From contig JANTQA010000057.1 of the NCBI GenBank assembly GCA_027625915.1, forward strand, positions 2,604,001-2,668,000: 64,000 bases of DNA. The letters are read 5' to 3'. Source of the stretch: Anaeramoeba flamelloides (taxonomy: Eukaryota; Metamonada; Anaeramoebidae). Below the pieces are notes generated by a model. It was not told the origin of the DNA, searched no databases, and saw nothing but the letters and a program-made list of their open reading frames with translations. Positions 1 through 12,236 of this stretch are shown in pieces (position 1 is the first letter of the stretch; each line of letters begins with the position of its first letter). The position numbers were made by a program, and so were the translations under genes.

Positions 1-2615
1 CCACACGTCGATGCTATGGTTGTACCCAACTCCTTTTAGCATTTCGGGTGCGATGTAGTCCAGGGTGCCAATAAAGGTGTTTATTCTCCCCTGTGCCACG
101 CTGCGTGCGCCGGATGCATCCAGGCTTTGAGTTTTGGTCTTCGTTGTGTCGCTGCCGCCAAGGAGAATATTGCCCATGGTGTTGGTGCTTTGATAATTTT
201 TGAGTAAAGCCGAAGAGCCAAAATCCGAGAGTTTGGCTTGCCCGTCCCTGCCAATCAAAATGTTTTCTGGCTTGATGTCCCTGTGGATGATGTTGTTGCG
301 GTGGCAATAGTATACTGCCGATGCCACTGATAAGATGTAGTTGGCTGCCAGCCTTTCGGCAAAGCGTTTCGCCTTTCGTAAATTCTGATAAGGCGAGCTA
401 CGCGGCGCATATTCAAGCACAAGATATATTTTACCCGGTGATTCAAAATTGCCATACATTCTCAAGATGTTTGGATGCTTCAATTGCTTTTGAATTTCAA
501 TTTCCCTTTCGAATAAATGTTTCACCCGCATTGAATGCGAATTGAAAGATCTCTTTTGCAATATTTTCAATGCTATTAGCCGATTTGATGTACGATCTCT
601 TGCTAAATAAATGGATCCAAGTTGCCCAGATCCAATTTTTTTACCAATATCAAAATCTTTTCGGTCCCAAACGTTTTTATTCTCTAAGGGCGCCATGGGT
701 TCATGCGTGAAATGACGTTCTCGTACTTTTCGAAGAAATGGATATCCCCCGTTGTTTGTGATGCTTTTGTTTTTTCCTTTTCCTTTTCCTTTTCCTTTTC
801 CTTTGTTTTTTCCTTTGTTTTTTCCTTTTCCTTTTCCTTTACTTTTGTTTTTGCTTTTGCTTTTGTTTTGTTTTCTTTTCGTTACCTTCGTAGCACCGAG
901 ATATATCGTATTTTTAAATTGCTTTTTTGGTTTTTTCTTATTTTTGCTTATAGTAATGTTGGTTTTGTAATTTTTTTGTTGTTTTTTTCTTTCTGAAAAT
1001 AAAGTATTATTTTGTATTCTTTTAAAATCAGTGTTTTGGAACATCATATTTTTTGTTTTTTTGTTATCTTTGGTTTTGGCTTTGGCTTTGGCTTTAGCTT
1101 TAGCTTTAGCTTTAGCTTTAGCTTTAGCTTTAGCTTTAGCTTTAGGCATGGTTTTCGTTTTGGCTTTGGATTTATTAATCAAGACTTTGGTTTTGTTTTT
1201 ATTTTTTTTTGTATTAATTTTGTTGTTTGTTGAGACAACTGTTTTTTTGTTATTTTTGTAATTGGATTTTAATTTTGTATTGGGGTTTGCTTTTGTGGTT
1301 ATTGTTTGAGGTTTGTGTTGAATTGGTTGATAATTAATGTGCTCTGGAAATTTTGAATTATTTTGTTTTGATTTTAATTTAATATTTGAATTGACGTTAT
1401 TGTTTTTTTTATTATATTTTGAATCAATATTGTTGCTTGGTTTTGTATTAGATTTGTTGATTGAAAAATAATAAGATGTTTGATATGGATTTATTTGGAT
1501 TTTTTTTTTTGGAAATTGGTTTTGTCGTGGTTGTGCTTTTTGTGTTTGTGTCGACGGATTTCTTATTAGTTTTGGTTTTATTGTTTTTTTGTTTATTTTA
1601 GCTCTTGGTTTTAGTGTTATTTTTGATCGAATTTTTTTTTGAATTTTTTTAACTTGGAAAGATGAATTGTGATTTAAAATATGATTTGTATTCTTATTTT
1701 TTTTCTTTTTCTTATTCTTTTTATTTTTGTTCTTATTCTTATTCTTGTTATTCTGATTTTTATTTTTTTTTGAAGACTTATTTCGATTGATTTGGAAAAA
1801 ATTACGATTTTTTAAAAAAATGTTTCTCTTCTTTTGGTTTTTATTATTCTTATTATTTTGGCGATTATTATTGTGTTCTTTTACGGCAAAAGTTTTTTGT
1901 TTTTTTGGGGGATTTTCAATGTTGTCCCATTGTTGGTTATCTTTTTTTGATCTTGCATTTCCTCTTTTGAAATAATTATTTTTTTTTGTTCGAAATCTCC
2001 ATTTTTTTGTTTGTGGATCAAATTCACGAGAAATAATAAGTGGGACAGAAGTTTGGAAATGATTATCTTTTATAATCTTTTTGTTTTTTAGCTTTGTTTT
2101 GGGATTTTGAGAACTATCGTTCTCGTTATTATTATTTTTGATAATTTTGGTGGTTTGGTTTTTATTTTTTTGTTTGTTCTTTTTCTTGTTCTTTTTTTTA
2201 TTTTTTTGATTTTTCTTTTTTTTTTCTTGGTGTGTGTATTTGTGTTTGTGTATGTGTTTGTGTTAATGGTTGTGTTTGAGTTTGTTTTCAATTTCTTGTA
2301 TCTTGTATAGCTTTTTTTCACTTCTTTAAGATTGGGGTTGTTTTTTTTGTGATCTTTTGAAAGAACAGCCCATTGGCCGAAATCTTGAGATTTTCGAAAT
2401 TGCTTCCCTTTTTCTTTTTGTTTAGATTCGTTATTTGGTTTCTTTTGTTGTTGTGTTAACACCTGATCTTTTTTTATATTCCCTAAAAATTCATTTTCTT
2501 GACGGCCTGTTTTTTGATAGAAATCTTCTTTTTTCAGATTTTTTGGATTTTGGAAATTTGTTTTTAATTTGAAAGAAGATGATCCTTGGGGATTCGAGAC
2601 TTGTTTAAATTTCAT
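1..2615 (-). CDS. Aurora-like Ser/Thr protein kinase with long low-complexity N-terminus (partial, runs off left edge)
   Basis: A protein kinase catalytic domain reads on the minus strand from about 670 to the window edge. Seen in order: glycine loop GSGQLGSIYLA (about 612-645), ATP lysine in ALKIL (about 557-572), catalytic loop HRDIKPEN (about 260-283), DFG (about 220), and GTLDYIAPEM then DVW at the edge. The stretches HPNILRMYGNF, LEYAP and GTLDYIAPE are typical of Aurora kinases. The activation loop is about 30 residues longer than in Aurora. Upstream is a Lys/Asn-rich tail of roughly 600 residues containing a (Lys-Gly) tract (781-840) and an (Ala-Lys) tract (1081-1146). The catalytic frame is open from about 2262 but has no early Met. 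An ATG in another frame at 2615 (MKFKQVSNPQG) joins it only if a one-base indel in the A-run near 2214-2226 is allowed: either sequencing error or a real frameshift. An alternative ATG lies at 2729. Kinase identity is firm; the Aurora subfamily is likely; the 5' end is tentative. Confidence 0.85.
1081..1146 (-). repeat. In-frame hexanucleotide tract coding for (Ala-Lys)n
   Basis: About ten copies of GCTAAA/GCCAAA (minus strand) lie inside the kinase N-terminal extension and keep the reading frame. A second in-frame tract (GGAAAA, Lys-Gly) lies at 781-840. Such tracts vary in length easily. Confidence 0.9.
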
Positions 2616-2729
2616 ATCGTTTGTTTTGTTTGTTAAGGCCTTATTCTTTGAGTGTATTTTTTCAATTTTATTCGAAATTCTTTTTCTAATTTTTAAAACA
2701 AACAAAAAAAAAAAATTGAAATAAATCAT

Positions 2730-5700
2730 GATTCTGGCAAATTAGTAAATTTGAAAAATAAAAAAAACACCTTTCAAATTTTCCATCCCATTTTCAAAAC
2801 AATTATTATCCGAAACTCCAAGTCTAAAAATTTTTTTAATTGAAATTGCCTTTTTGCTCGTTGAATATGATCACAAATTTTACAGCTGTTTTAAAGAAGT
2901 GCATACTAAAAGTTTAATCAGTGACACCTCAATCTGTATAATTCACATGTTTTCAGTCAGTTTGGGTAGCACTTGATAGAACTTTTACTTTACACTTTTG
3001 TTAACACAGTTGTAGGAAGGTCTTAATATATTGTAAAAATTTACCATCACCCCAAAATCAGAAAAAAAAACAAGAGGAACATTGAATTTTGAAATTACAG
3101 AGTTGTTTCAATTTTTAATTTAGAAATTACAATGTTGATTTTGTTTGTAATTTGGCAAATAGTTTGGGAACAAAATTATGAAAAAAAAAACAAAAAGTAT
3201 TTTTTGTTGGGTAAATTTTAGAAAAGGGAAGAGAATATTTAAGGGTCGAAAATGAGAATTGAAATGAACTAAAACTTACTGTAATACTTTTGTTGGTTGA
3301 GTTTTTTTTTTGAACATAAATATTCGAACGTTAAGGTGATTGGATCTTTTTTTTTGTCTGTGTATTGGTTGAACCAAAACAAACAAATGTTGTTATTTAT
3401 TCAAAAAAAGTCAATTTTGAAACAAGTCGTGTGGTTAGTTTTTTGGTTTGTTTCTCTTTTTGATTTGAAGGAAAAACAAATTTTGTTTGAAAAAAAAAAA
3501 AGATCAAAAAATGATTGTATGATTGAAAAACAATTAACTTTAGAGAGTTATTTAAAAACCACAATTTCCAATTGTTTCCTTCTTATTATTGTTTAGTTTT
3601 GATTGAAATTTTGTCAGAATTTGTTTTGTTCCAAAAGTGAAAAGGAAATGGGTTTTGAGACTTTGAAAAGGATAAAAAATTCGTTTTTTCGTTGTTTATA
3701 TATTTTCGAAAATAGCTGTCAACCATTTAAGCACTTTGGGTTGGTTGTGTCCAAATTTTGTTATTTGATTCAAACATTCCTATTTATATTAATTTTCGAT
3801 TCTTAAAAATACTTTTTCGTGTTTTTTTTTCTTATTGAAGAAAAGGGATGTATTTCAACAAAATAACGTACTTTTTTTTAAAACTCAAAATTTATTTCGA
3901 GTTTTTTCTCCATACTGTAATTTATGCAAGTTTTTTATGCTAAAAAATATTTTTTTCTTTTACCAACATTAAAAAATCTTCTATTTTTTACTCAAAAGTC
4001 TAAAATCTGTCTATGTAAATTTCAGGTTTTGTCAAAAAAACAAAAAAATTAATACAATTTTAATCTCAAAGGAAAAAAGAATTCTAATGAAAGGACATGT
4101 ATAATAAAGCTTAGGCCAGAAGAAATAACACAGAGAAAATTGAAAACAGGTTAGACGAGATTAATTTTTAAAAGTGTTATTTTGTCGAACTACTGTCATT
4201 TGAAATAAAAAAGTGATAATAATTCATCCGATTTTCTTTTTGCAATTTGGTAATATTCTATTCATTCTCGATCACCCAGTAATAGACTGGAGATGAAAAA
4301 AGTACCAAATAAATAAAGAAATAATTAGTGATCATAAATTACAATCTGTTTCTTGTAAAAATCTAATTAAAAAAAAGTTGAGATTGGAAAATGAAGCGAA
4401 AATTATTTTCCTCTCATTTCTTCTTCCAATATCAGGAAATATTCAAGTTTTTGTGTTCGAAAAAAAGAATTTAGTGTACAGTCTTTTTGCAAAACTGAGA
4501 TTTTTTTCGAAATTATGCAAATTTTTTTTACGTTGTTATTGTTTCCATTTTTTAAGGTGCACACTTTATTTCTAATTGTTTTACGAAAGAGTGAAGTAAA
4601 GACTGGAACTCTTTCTAAAATAATTATTTCCAGTCCACTGTTGATTTCATTTGAAATTTCACAATCAATTAGATAATATTTTACAGATTGATTTTCACAT
4701 TTGCCACTTTTTAAAAAATATTATTGTTGATTGTTTTTTAAAAAGACGGTCAAGTATATTCAAAATTCAATTATTTAAGTGACCAGTTACAATAGTTAAA
4801 CTGTTTTTTTTTTTGAGAGAATAAATTTTATTTGGTCATTTTTATGAGTTGGAAATACCATTTAAAAAGAAATCTAACAGGCGAAGGATGATATTTCCTA
4901 AAATTCAACAATGAAAAACAATTATATTATTTAAAAAAAGTTTCACAAAAAGACAATTAATTTCACATTTGAATTATTGTAAATTATATTTTTAGAAAAC
5001 AACTGTGTTAATTTTTGAAGTGTTGCTCTTTGACTCTTTTTGTGATATCAATTTTTTTTTTTTCAATTTTGTAAAGGAGTTAATTTTTATGAAAAAACAT
5101 AAAAAACCCTTACTTTTTTTAATTTAGTTTGTTATAAAACAATCACAAATTAGATTGAATGGAATCAAATTAATTTTGTAATGAAAAAAGTTATTTGTTT
5201 CAAATCAATTGATATAAGTACGAGAGAAAATGTATAATAAGAAAAGATATTTTTTTTTTTAATTTTGAATTTTTAAACTTTGTGAAAGCTTTTCAACTTT
5301 TTTTGTCCATTGAATTATTTGTAAAAGATTTAAATTTAATTTTTTTTTTGTTTGTATTTTAGGTCATTGGTGTCCTGTGTATTTATTTTTATGTTGTTTG
5401 GATTTTATTTAATTCAGATCCCAAACTAATTTTTTTTAATTCCTTTTCCAAATCTAAAAATAGAAACCCAAAATACAGTATTATGGTATTACATAATTTA
5501 GATTTAGAACTTCCAAAAGTAACTTTTTTAATAATTTTTGAATTTCAAAGAGAAACTCAAATAATTATTGAAAAAAAAAAAAAACAAATGTTGATTGATT
5601 TATTTTTGCTTCCCTTTCTTGTAAAGGTAATTGAAAGAAATTGTATTTCCAATATTCAAAACTAATTTTTTAGAAAGATTTCCTGGACAATCATTTGATT

Positions 5701-6072
5701 TTATATAATTAAATTGATTTTTTTGAGCAACTAATCAACATTTCGCCACAAATTTGAGAAATATATTTTACAACTTTGAAATCTTCTTATTGATTACTCC
5801 ATGTTGAAATTTACGGCGAAATGCAGATTTTTTTCTGAAATTCTTGTGTTTTTTACTTAAATCAAAAACAAGGATAATTTTTGATTGATGAAGATCAACA
5901 AATATTACTACTTTACTAATTGGTGTTTTTGAGATATTTGAACTATTTAATACAAATGAGATTTACAGTCAGCAACAGACCTTCATTTAAGAGTTATATG
6001 TGGTACCAACACAATTCCTCAATAAATAAATTTTTTTTCTCAAGCTCCCAAATATTTTTCAAATTACTGTTG
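2730..6072. other. AT-rich intergenic DNA, no gene seen
   Basis: I see only short open frames made of homopolymer-biased sequence, with no domain motif and no plausible spliced gene. No repeat copy could be matched elsewhere in the window. Confidence 0.6.
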
Positions 6073-6543
6073 TCAAAATAATGAGTTTAGAAAAGTTTAT
6101 TCCATGTTTCAAAATAAAAAGCCGGTTGCTTTTATTATAGAAGACCTATACATTAACCAATCAAATAAACTGACAATAAACCCTAATTAAATATTATAGT
6201 GGTTTCTTAAAGTTCTTTTACTCTATAATAAATTCTAAAATTGAAGGATCAAATTGGAAAATTTATCTCAAAAATTAGAGTAAATTTTTAGTTAAAATTT
6301 ATCATCAAAAAAAGAAACAAAAAAATTTCAAAAAAACCTGAGAAAATTACGAAAAATTTTCAGCAAATTGCATTCCTAATTTAAATTTTACTGAAAATAT
6401 CAAGAAATTTGCTTTCAAAATTGATTCGAACTTAGTTATACTACTGGGAAGTAACTTGGATTTTCAATTGTAACAAGAAGGAAAAAAAGCACGGATTATA
6501 TTTTGAAACACGGATTATAGGAGTTGTGAACACACTATTTTGA
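6073..6543. mobile_element. Repeat family B, copy 1 (short element with inverted ends)
   Basis: This 471-bp unit matches 7793-8260 along its whole length (for example GAAGGATCAAATTG, ATTTATCTCAAAAA and ACACGGATTATA in both). The ends are inverted: it begins TCAAAATAATG and ends CTATTTTGA, and the sister copy has the same layout. No coding capacity, so it is a non-autonomous DNA element; superfamily not determined. Confidence 0.7.
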
Positions 6544-6731
6544 TACCTGGAATTGTTGAACAAACCCAACGATCTTTACAAAATAAAATGTAACTGTGAT
6601 TATGAAAGATTGAATCAATATTCCAATTTTTCGTTCTTTCATCTTACTGAAGTAATATTTGCAAGTATTAACAACCACCAAGTTCTAATACAAGCATATA
6701 ATACTTTGAATTTCAATTTCAAAAGTACTCC

Positions 6732-8565
6732 TTAAGGGAGTAGCCACAGTAAAGGAAAAATTTTCACTTTTTTGCAATTTTGAAGAGGATCAGAAAATAA
6801 CATTTTTGACTTTGGTTGTACCTCATTGATTTTTATTATTTAAAGTACTTCATTCATTAGATTTTTTAAATTTTTTTTTCATGAGTCTCAAAGAAATTGC
6901 CACAATAGAATGTTGAGTTGAATTGCTTAAAATAGTGTTTCAAATGTTGAATGACTTCTCTTTCATCCTTATCTCAACATTCAAATGTTACATTTGATTT
7001 TTTCATTTATTATTTTTTCATCAATTTTTGAATTTTTTTAATCCGGACAACAAAAATAATTAGAAATATTTTTTTATCAGTGACATTTAGGATAAATGGA
7101 TTTTGTTTAAAATGAATAGCAAAATTACAATCTGAAAGAATCACAACAGGAAAAATGAATAGGGCTTAAATAGCTCGAAGGATTCCTAAAAAGACAATTA
7201 AGTCAAATTATTTGGTTTGGGTTTTAAATCGTTGGGTTTAGTGGAATTGGAGAAGTGAATATGGTTATATGTTATCAAAGTTTAAAACACAAAATAGCCA
7301 CAAGTTTTATTCAAAAAATCTGAAATTATCTTCTCCCAAAAAAAAAACTAAACTCCATTCCAAAAATTTGGACACATCAGAAATCAAAAATAGGCAAACA
7401 AAAACTTAATTTATATTTTTACAAACCTAAGATAAAACCACATTAAAGTAACATAGTATTAATATTTTTATAAGTAGTCATTTTCATTCAAATAAAAGAA
7501 AACAATATAAAACAAAAAAATCAAAATAAGTGTGTCCAAAATAAGGAAACTAGCTGAACAAAAAATGTATTTGTAGATTTGTTAAAATTCCACCAATAAT
7601 TGTTGATAGATTAAATGATAAGATACCATGAACCAATTGTATGTGGATTTTTCAATTTAAGAAACTCAACAGTAACATTCTATCAACCATCGAAAAAAAA
7701 AATCCAGATCTAACGAAAAATATATCGTAACTGAAAAAAACGAAAAAAAAAAAAAAAAAAAACACAAAAAATGAAATAGTTTGATACTGTAGTCAAAATA
7801 AAGTGTGAAAAAAAATTTAATGCTTGTTTCAAAAAAAAAAAGTGTGTTTTTTTGTTATAGCTGACCTATACATCAACCACTCAAAGAAACCAATAATAAA
7901 CCCTAAAAAAATATGGTTTTGGTTTCAAAAAGTTGTATTATTTTAAAAGAAATTCTAAAAATGAAGGATCAAATTGCAAAATTTATCTCAAAAAATAGAG
8001 AAAATTTTAGAGAAAACTTTGATAATCATCAAAAAAACAAAAAAATTCAAAAAAATGAGAATATTATAGAAAATTTTCAACTATTTTGATGAATAATTTA
8101 AATTTTACTTAAAATAACCAGACTTTTACTTTCAAAATTGATTTGAACTTAGGTATACTATTTGGTAGTAGATTGGATGTTGCCTTGGTACAAGAAGAAA
8201 AAAAATCACGGATAATATTTTGAAACACGGATTATAGTCTTTGTGTACGCATTATTTTGATCACTCTAAATCAAAATTTGTTCCAAATTGAATCTAAAGA
8301 ATGGTATTAATTCCAAAAATTTGGGCACAGTTTATACAATCGAAAGAATATTAAGTTTATATTGATAAAAAAAAAAAAAAACTATCTATTTTATCAATAT
8401 ATTCTCTTTTTTTTTATTGTTTATCATTAATAAAAAATAAAATTGCAAATAATTTTTTAAATAAAATTTTTAGAGAATCTACGATCACACACCACGAAAA
8501 TAAAAAACTCTTATCTCATCTCTCTCGAATTTTTATCATATCTTATTGTGTAGGTACTCCCTTAA
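6732..8565. mobile_element. TTAA-flanked element family A, copy 1 (carries a nested family B copy)
   Basis: The element lies between TTAA (6732-6735) and TTAA (8562-8565). The left end is GGGAGTAGCCACAGTAAAGG and the right end, read inward, is GGGAGTACCTACACAATAAG. It aligns end to end with 50268-51649, except for a 468-bp insertion (7793-8260) that is a family B element. Without it the body is about 1358 bp, against 1374 bp in the sister. TTAA target duplication with short inverted ends is characteristic of piggyBac-type transposons. No transposase frame is present, so it is non-autonomous. Confidence 0.8.
7793..8260. mobile_element. Repeat family B, copy 2, nested inside family A copy 1
   Basis: A 468-bp unit homologous to 6073-6543, starting TCAAAATAAAGTGTG and ending CATTATTTTGA. 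Family A homology to 50272-51645 stops at about 7790 and resumes at about 8265, so family B inserted into an existing family A element. No coding capacity. Confidence 0.75.
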
Positions 8566-9160
8566 GCTCTTTATTATTGAACTTTGAGATAAAATTTTTT
8601 TATGGTAATTTGTTTGATCAGTATTTCGTTAAAAACATCCTGTGTCGGTGTTTGAAATTTAAGTTGACTTAAATTTCAGATGATTGTCTTCTTACGATTA
8701 TTCTAAAATTTGGTTCTTGTGAAATTTTGTAAAACGAAATAACAAACCAACCAAAGAAATCTTTTGTTTCAAAAGTTGGTTTTACATTTGAATAACAATT
8801 TTGAATTGTGCTTTTGGAGAAGGAATTTGTTTCTCTTTGGCTGTTTGCCTGATTCATATTTTTATAAAAAACAAAATATTATGATCCCAAAACAACATCT
8901 TTTCGTTAAATTCAGTATTTAGATATACGATCGGATTTACATGATAAGATCGTTTCATTTAAAGTTTCACATTAAAGTATCTCCTTCGTTTTTATGATTG
9001 GGATTTTGATGACTTTGTGTTGAACAAACTTGATCTTTATTATCAGAAAATAAAAGCTATTTGGTTTTTCTTTCATCACATTTTAATAAAAAAAACCCAG
9101 CAATTCCTTTCAGAAAAGCAAAAAATCAACAAATAGAAAAAATAAAAAGAAAAAGTCTAA
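8566..9160. other. Intergenic stretch with one doubtful minus-strand open frame
   Basis: A minus-strand ATG at 8857 opens a 62-codon frame (MNQANSQRETNSFSKSTIQN...) whose first 24 codons look coding-like and are followed by a GTAAAA that could be a donor site. I could not find a partner exon or a recognisable domain. Treat it as a possible relic exon at most. Confidence 0.25.
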
Positions 9161-9383
<223 letters not shown>

Positions 9384-9550
9384 ACACCATAAAGTTTGGA
9401 ACCCGAAAAGGCAGGGATTTAAAGCGGAACAACTCGGCTCAAGTATCTTTGCACTTATGAGAACACAGACTATTGGCTGCTCAATTTACTTGCCTGACCC
9501 ATACGTCTGTTTTTAGTAACCAGTGAGGTAACACTTACGCGGAACCCCCC
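9384..9550 (-). other. GC-richer segment, possible Pol III-type transcript on the minus strand
   Basis: This about 165-bp patch is much richer in G+C than its surroundings and has no open frame of note. On the minus strand it carries GGTTCCAAACT, close to the B-box consensus GGTTCNANNCC, and runs directly into a long T tract. I could not fold it into a tRNA, U6 or SRP RNA. A SINE-like or unknown small RNA remains possible; the evidence is weak. Confidence 0.25.
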
Positions 9551-9554
9551 TTGT

Positions 9555-9662
9555 TAATTCTCAACATACAAAGGATGAGCTTCAACATTGCCACAGAAAA
9601 TATACAATTCCTAAATAACATCCTATATAGCTAATAGTCTTTCCATACGGATTACAGATTGA
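9555..9662. repeat. Dispersed repeat F, copy 1
   Basis: TTAATTCTCAACATACAAA, then TTCAACATT, AATAACATCC and CTAATAGT, recur in the same order and spacing at 16163-16262. About 100 bp, function unknown. Confidence 0.6.
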
Positions 9663-9917
9663 AGAGGCATACACCAACAACTATCCAAGACAAAAATGAT
9701 TAATGAGAATTTTGTTTTTATCACTCTCACTTTCTGATAGTCTTTATAAGCCGGTTACAAAATTTGTTTTTCAACTCGTTACAAAATCATGTATTGTCGT
9801 GCTGAACATATTCTGGTTAAAGGAAAGTGCTTTTAAAAAGTACAATTAAATGTTTTCTAAGATCTGATAAGATATAAATACCGATTGTGGGTTAAGAAAG
9901 TTTGGGTTTATATTTTT

Positions 9918-10083
9918 ACTGGTCTTTGAATTTTAAACGGATAAAATTTACACTTCATTTTCAATTTCCTAATTCACACAAAGTGGAAAATTATAACCTA
10001 CTTCTTTGGAAAACCCTATTTCTAAAAGAAAAATCTGGAAACAGAAGTGGAAATTGTTTCACTGTTTTAATTCAAAGACCAGT
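9918..10083. mobile_element. MITE family D, copy 1
   Basis: 166 bp, beginning ACTGGTCTTTGAATTTTAAA and ending in its inverted match TTTTAATTCAAAGACCAGT. About 40 bp of each arm pair, including a shared TTTACACTT / AAGTGGAAA block. Sister copies lie at 27804-27966, 49182-49347 and 62092-62261. Non-coding. Confidence 0.8.
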
Positions 10084-10592
10084 AAAGAGTAGAAAAAAAG
10101 TTTTCAAAGACTGACAACAACCAAAAACTCTTTTTTTAATGAAAAAGATCTTTTTACTCACATCTTATTAAAAATTTTTCAGATCCGTTCCAAAAGACAA
10201 AAAAAAATCAAAAAAGACCAAACTTAAGTAGTAGAAATAAACCATGTTTTTTATTTTTACCCATTACTAAAATTTAACTCATGCGAAAAATATCGACTAA
10301 ATCTAAAAATTAAAAAAACAAATCAATCGGATGACAACAATCGATAAACCAGAAATAAGGGTTCATTAAAAAAATTTTAAAAAAAAGAATTATGAGGATA
10401 TTGGAAGATTAAGGAAGCTGTACTGTATCAAATAAATTACAGTTAGACAGTATACAATAATTTCACTCACCAGATCGAACATTGATCTAGAAGAAATCCT
10501 CAATTTTCGATTTGAAAACATTTTCCCTCACCTTTTCCATGTAGGATAAGGAAAAATGAAAAAAAAATTGAAAAATTTTGACAAAGAAATAA

Positions 10593-11050
10593 CTGTTGAG
10601 AGAAAAATGTTGGACACAGAAAAATGGTTGGACACCTTTTTTAATTGGGAACATTAGTAAAATTGAAAATCAAATCCTATAGATAAATAGGTGAATTTTA
10701 TATAAATCCAGGTTTAAAGGTGTTAAAAGTTCATTTATCTGTGGTTTGTGTAGAATACTCATTTAAATGGTTGATAACTAAAGTAGATCTTGCTATTTTA
10801 ACAAAAATCCAAGTTCTAGTAAAGTTTACTATTAATTCTGAAAATGGTAATTTTTAAACTTGCTTAAGGGTATAAGAGATCAGGTTTTGAAAAATTAGAA
10901 TTACATTAATCGTTATTCTAATAAGTAGATTATTGTTATTTTCTTTAGTTATTTCACAAACGATTGAAATTAAAAATCATTTTCAGTAAGGTTCCCAATT
11001 AAAAATGCTGTCCAACTATTTTTCTGTGTCGAACATTTTTCTCTCAACAG
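10593..11050. mobile_element. MITE family C, copy 1 (458 bp, about 60-bp terminal inverted repeats)
   Basis: The left arm begins CTGTTGAGAGAAAAATGTT and reaches the block TTTTTAATTGGGAAC; the right arm is its inverted match, ending AACATTTTTCTCTCAACAG. The arms agree over about 60 bp with only a few mismatches. A second copy of exactly the same length lies at 17528-17985. No coding capacity. Confidence 0.85.
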
Positions 11051-11909
11051 TAAAAAAAAATACAATAAGGTATTTTACCTTTCTTAGAAAAATAATAAAA
11101 AATGTTTCAAGGCAATTTTCCTTGGTAAAATATTCAAAAAGAAATGAAAAAAATAATTTATATCCTTTGTCAACTGAATTGTTTTATAAAACATGAAAAC
11201 AAAAAAATAAAAGGTTTAGAAAGGAGGGTTTTTTTATTTTTATTTCGATTTTTGTACAGAAAAAAATATCATGAGATCTTACTGAAATGTGTTCAAAAAA
11301 AACGAAAAGTTGGCTTGTGTCCTGTCTTTCAATTGAAAGGGGTCATTTTTAATGAAAATGTTAACTTATCTTTTTGCTTAATTCTGGTTTTTGATAATAA
11401 TTGAAGGAGATCCAGTACCAAGTTCTAAAATTGTTTTAATACCAGTTCTGAATTAAATTCGTAAGAATCAAAAGTATTCCAAGAAAAAATGCTTACAATG
11501 ACCAAAGTTGAATGGAATTGGTTGAGAGTTACAAAAAAGTCTTCAAATTGACAAAGTACCACATTAAAATATTTTTTTTTAAAAAAAAGGTGGAAAAAAT
11601 GAAAAAAAAAAAAATTGTGAAAATTGAACTGAGAAGTTAAGACTTTCAAAATCTTGTTGTTAACCAATTTTGGATTTTGCTAAGCAACTTTTTTTTCCTT
11701 TTAAAAAAAAAAATTTTTGAAAGGCAAAATGTTGAACAAATTAAAATTTTTTTTATGTTTAATTTGATCTAATTGCTAAAATTTGGGGGTGTGAGAAATG
11801 ATGAACAAAAACGTTTTTGATTGGATTTAAGGTAAAATAGGGTTTTTTGTCATTTTCTTTTTGATTTTCCAATTTTTTTCCAAAAAAAATTCACTTTTCT
11901 AAAGTTTAG

Positions 11910-12016
11910 CTACCGGGCATAACGTGGCATAGTTGCTCATATTGTTTTATCAATTGTAATTTGAATTTTTAATTGGTAAAATAGGGAGATAGACTATGAA
12001 ACGTTATGCCCGGTAC
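11910..12016. repeat. Small foldback element with TACCGGGCATAACG ends
   Basis: The left arm TACCGGGCATAACG and the inverted right arm CGTTATGCCCGGTA are perfect over 14 bp and continue imperfectly (CATAGT / ACTATG). The loop is about 65 bp and AT-rich. The CCGGGC core stands out against the AT-rich surroundings. Only one copy seen. Confidence 0.7.
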
Positions 12017-12236
12017 TGTTTTCCCCAAAAACGATTTTCCCCAACCTTTTTTTTCATTTTTTCTGCGAGATCTTTTTGAAATTGAATTTCCTCCAAAAAA
12101 TATCTAAATTCTCGTTTTTTTTCGTTTCAAATTGGAGAAATTTTTTTTTACTAACAAACCCCCACAAAAACCAACACTCATTATTGCAAGTCCACTGAAA
12201 ATAAATATACCCTTTGATACAGTACAGCTCCCTTAA

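Larger units (their letters stand above)
10409..12236. mobile_element. TTAA-flanked element J (about 1.82 kb) carrying other insertions
   Basis: TTAA flanks lie at 10409-10412 and 12233-12236. The left end GGAAGCTGTACTGTATCAAA and the right end read inward GGGAGCTGTACTGTATCAAA differ at one of 20 positions. The interior has no transposase frame. It contains a complete family C element (10593-11050) and a small foldback (11910-12016), both presumably later insertions. The TTAA target and GGRAG ends resemble family A, suggesting piggyBac-like mobilisation. Confidence 0.75.

Noticed and set aside
14-455. Two minus/plus open frames overlapping the kinase domain
   Set aside because: The catalytic motifs HRDIKPEN, DFG and APE lie in a different minus-strand frame, which is the true one.
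703-1261. Plus-strand Phe-rich open frames
   Set aside because: They are antisense to the Lys-rich N-terminus of the minus-strand kinase.
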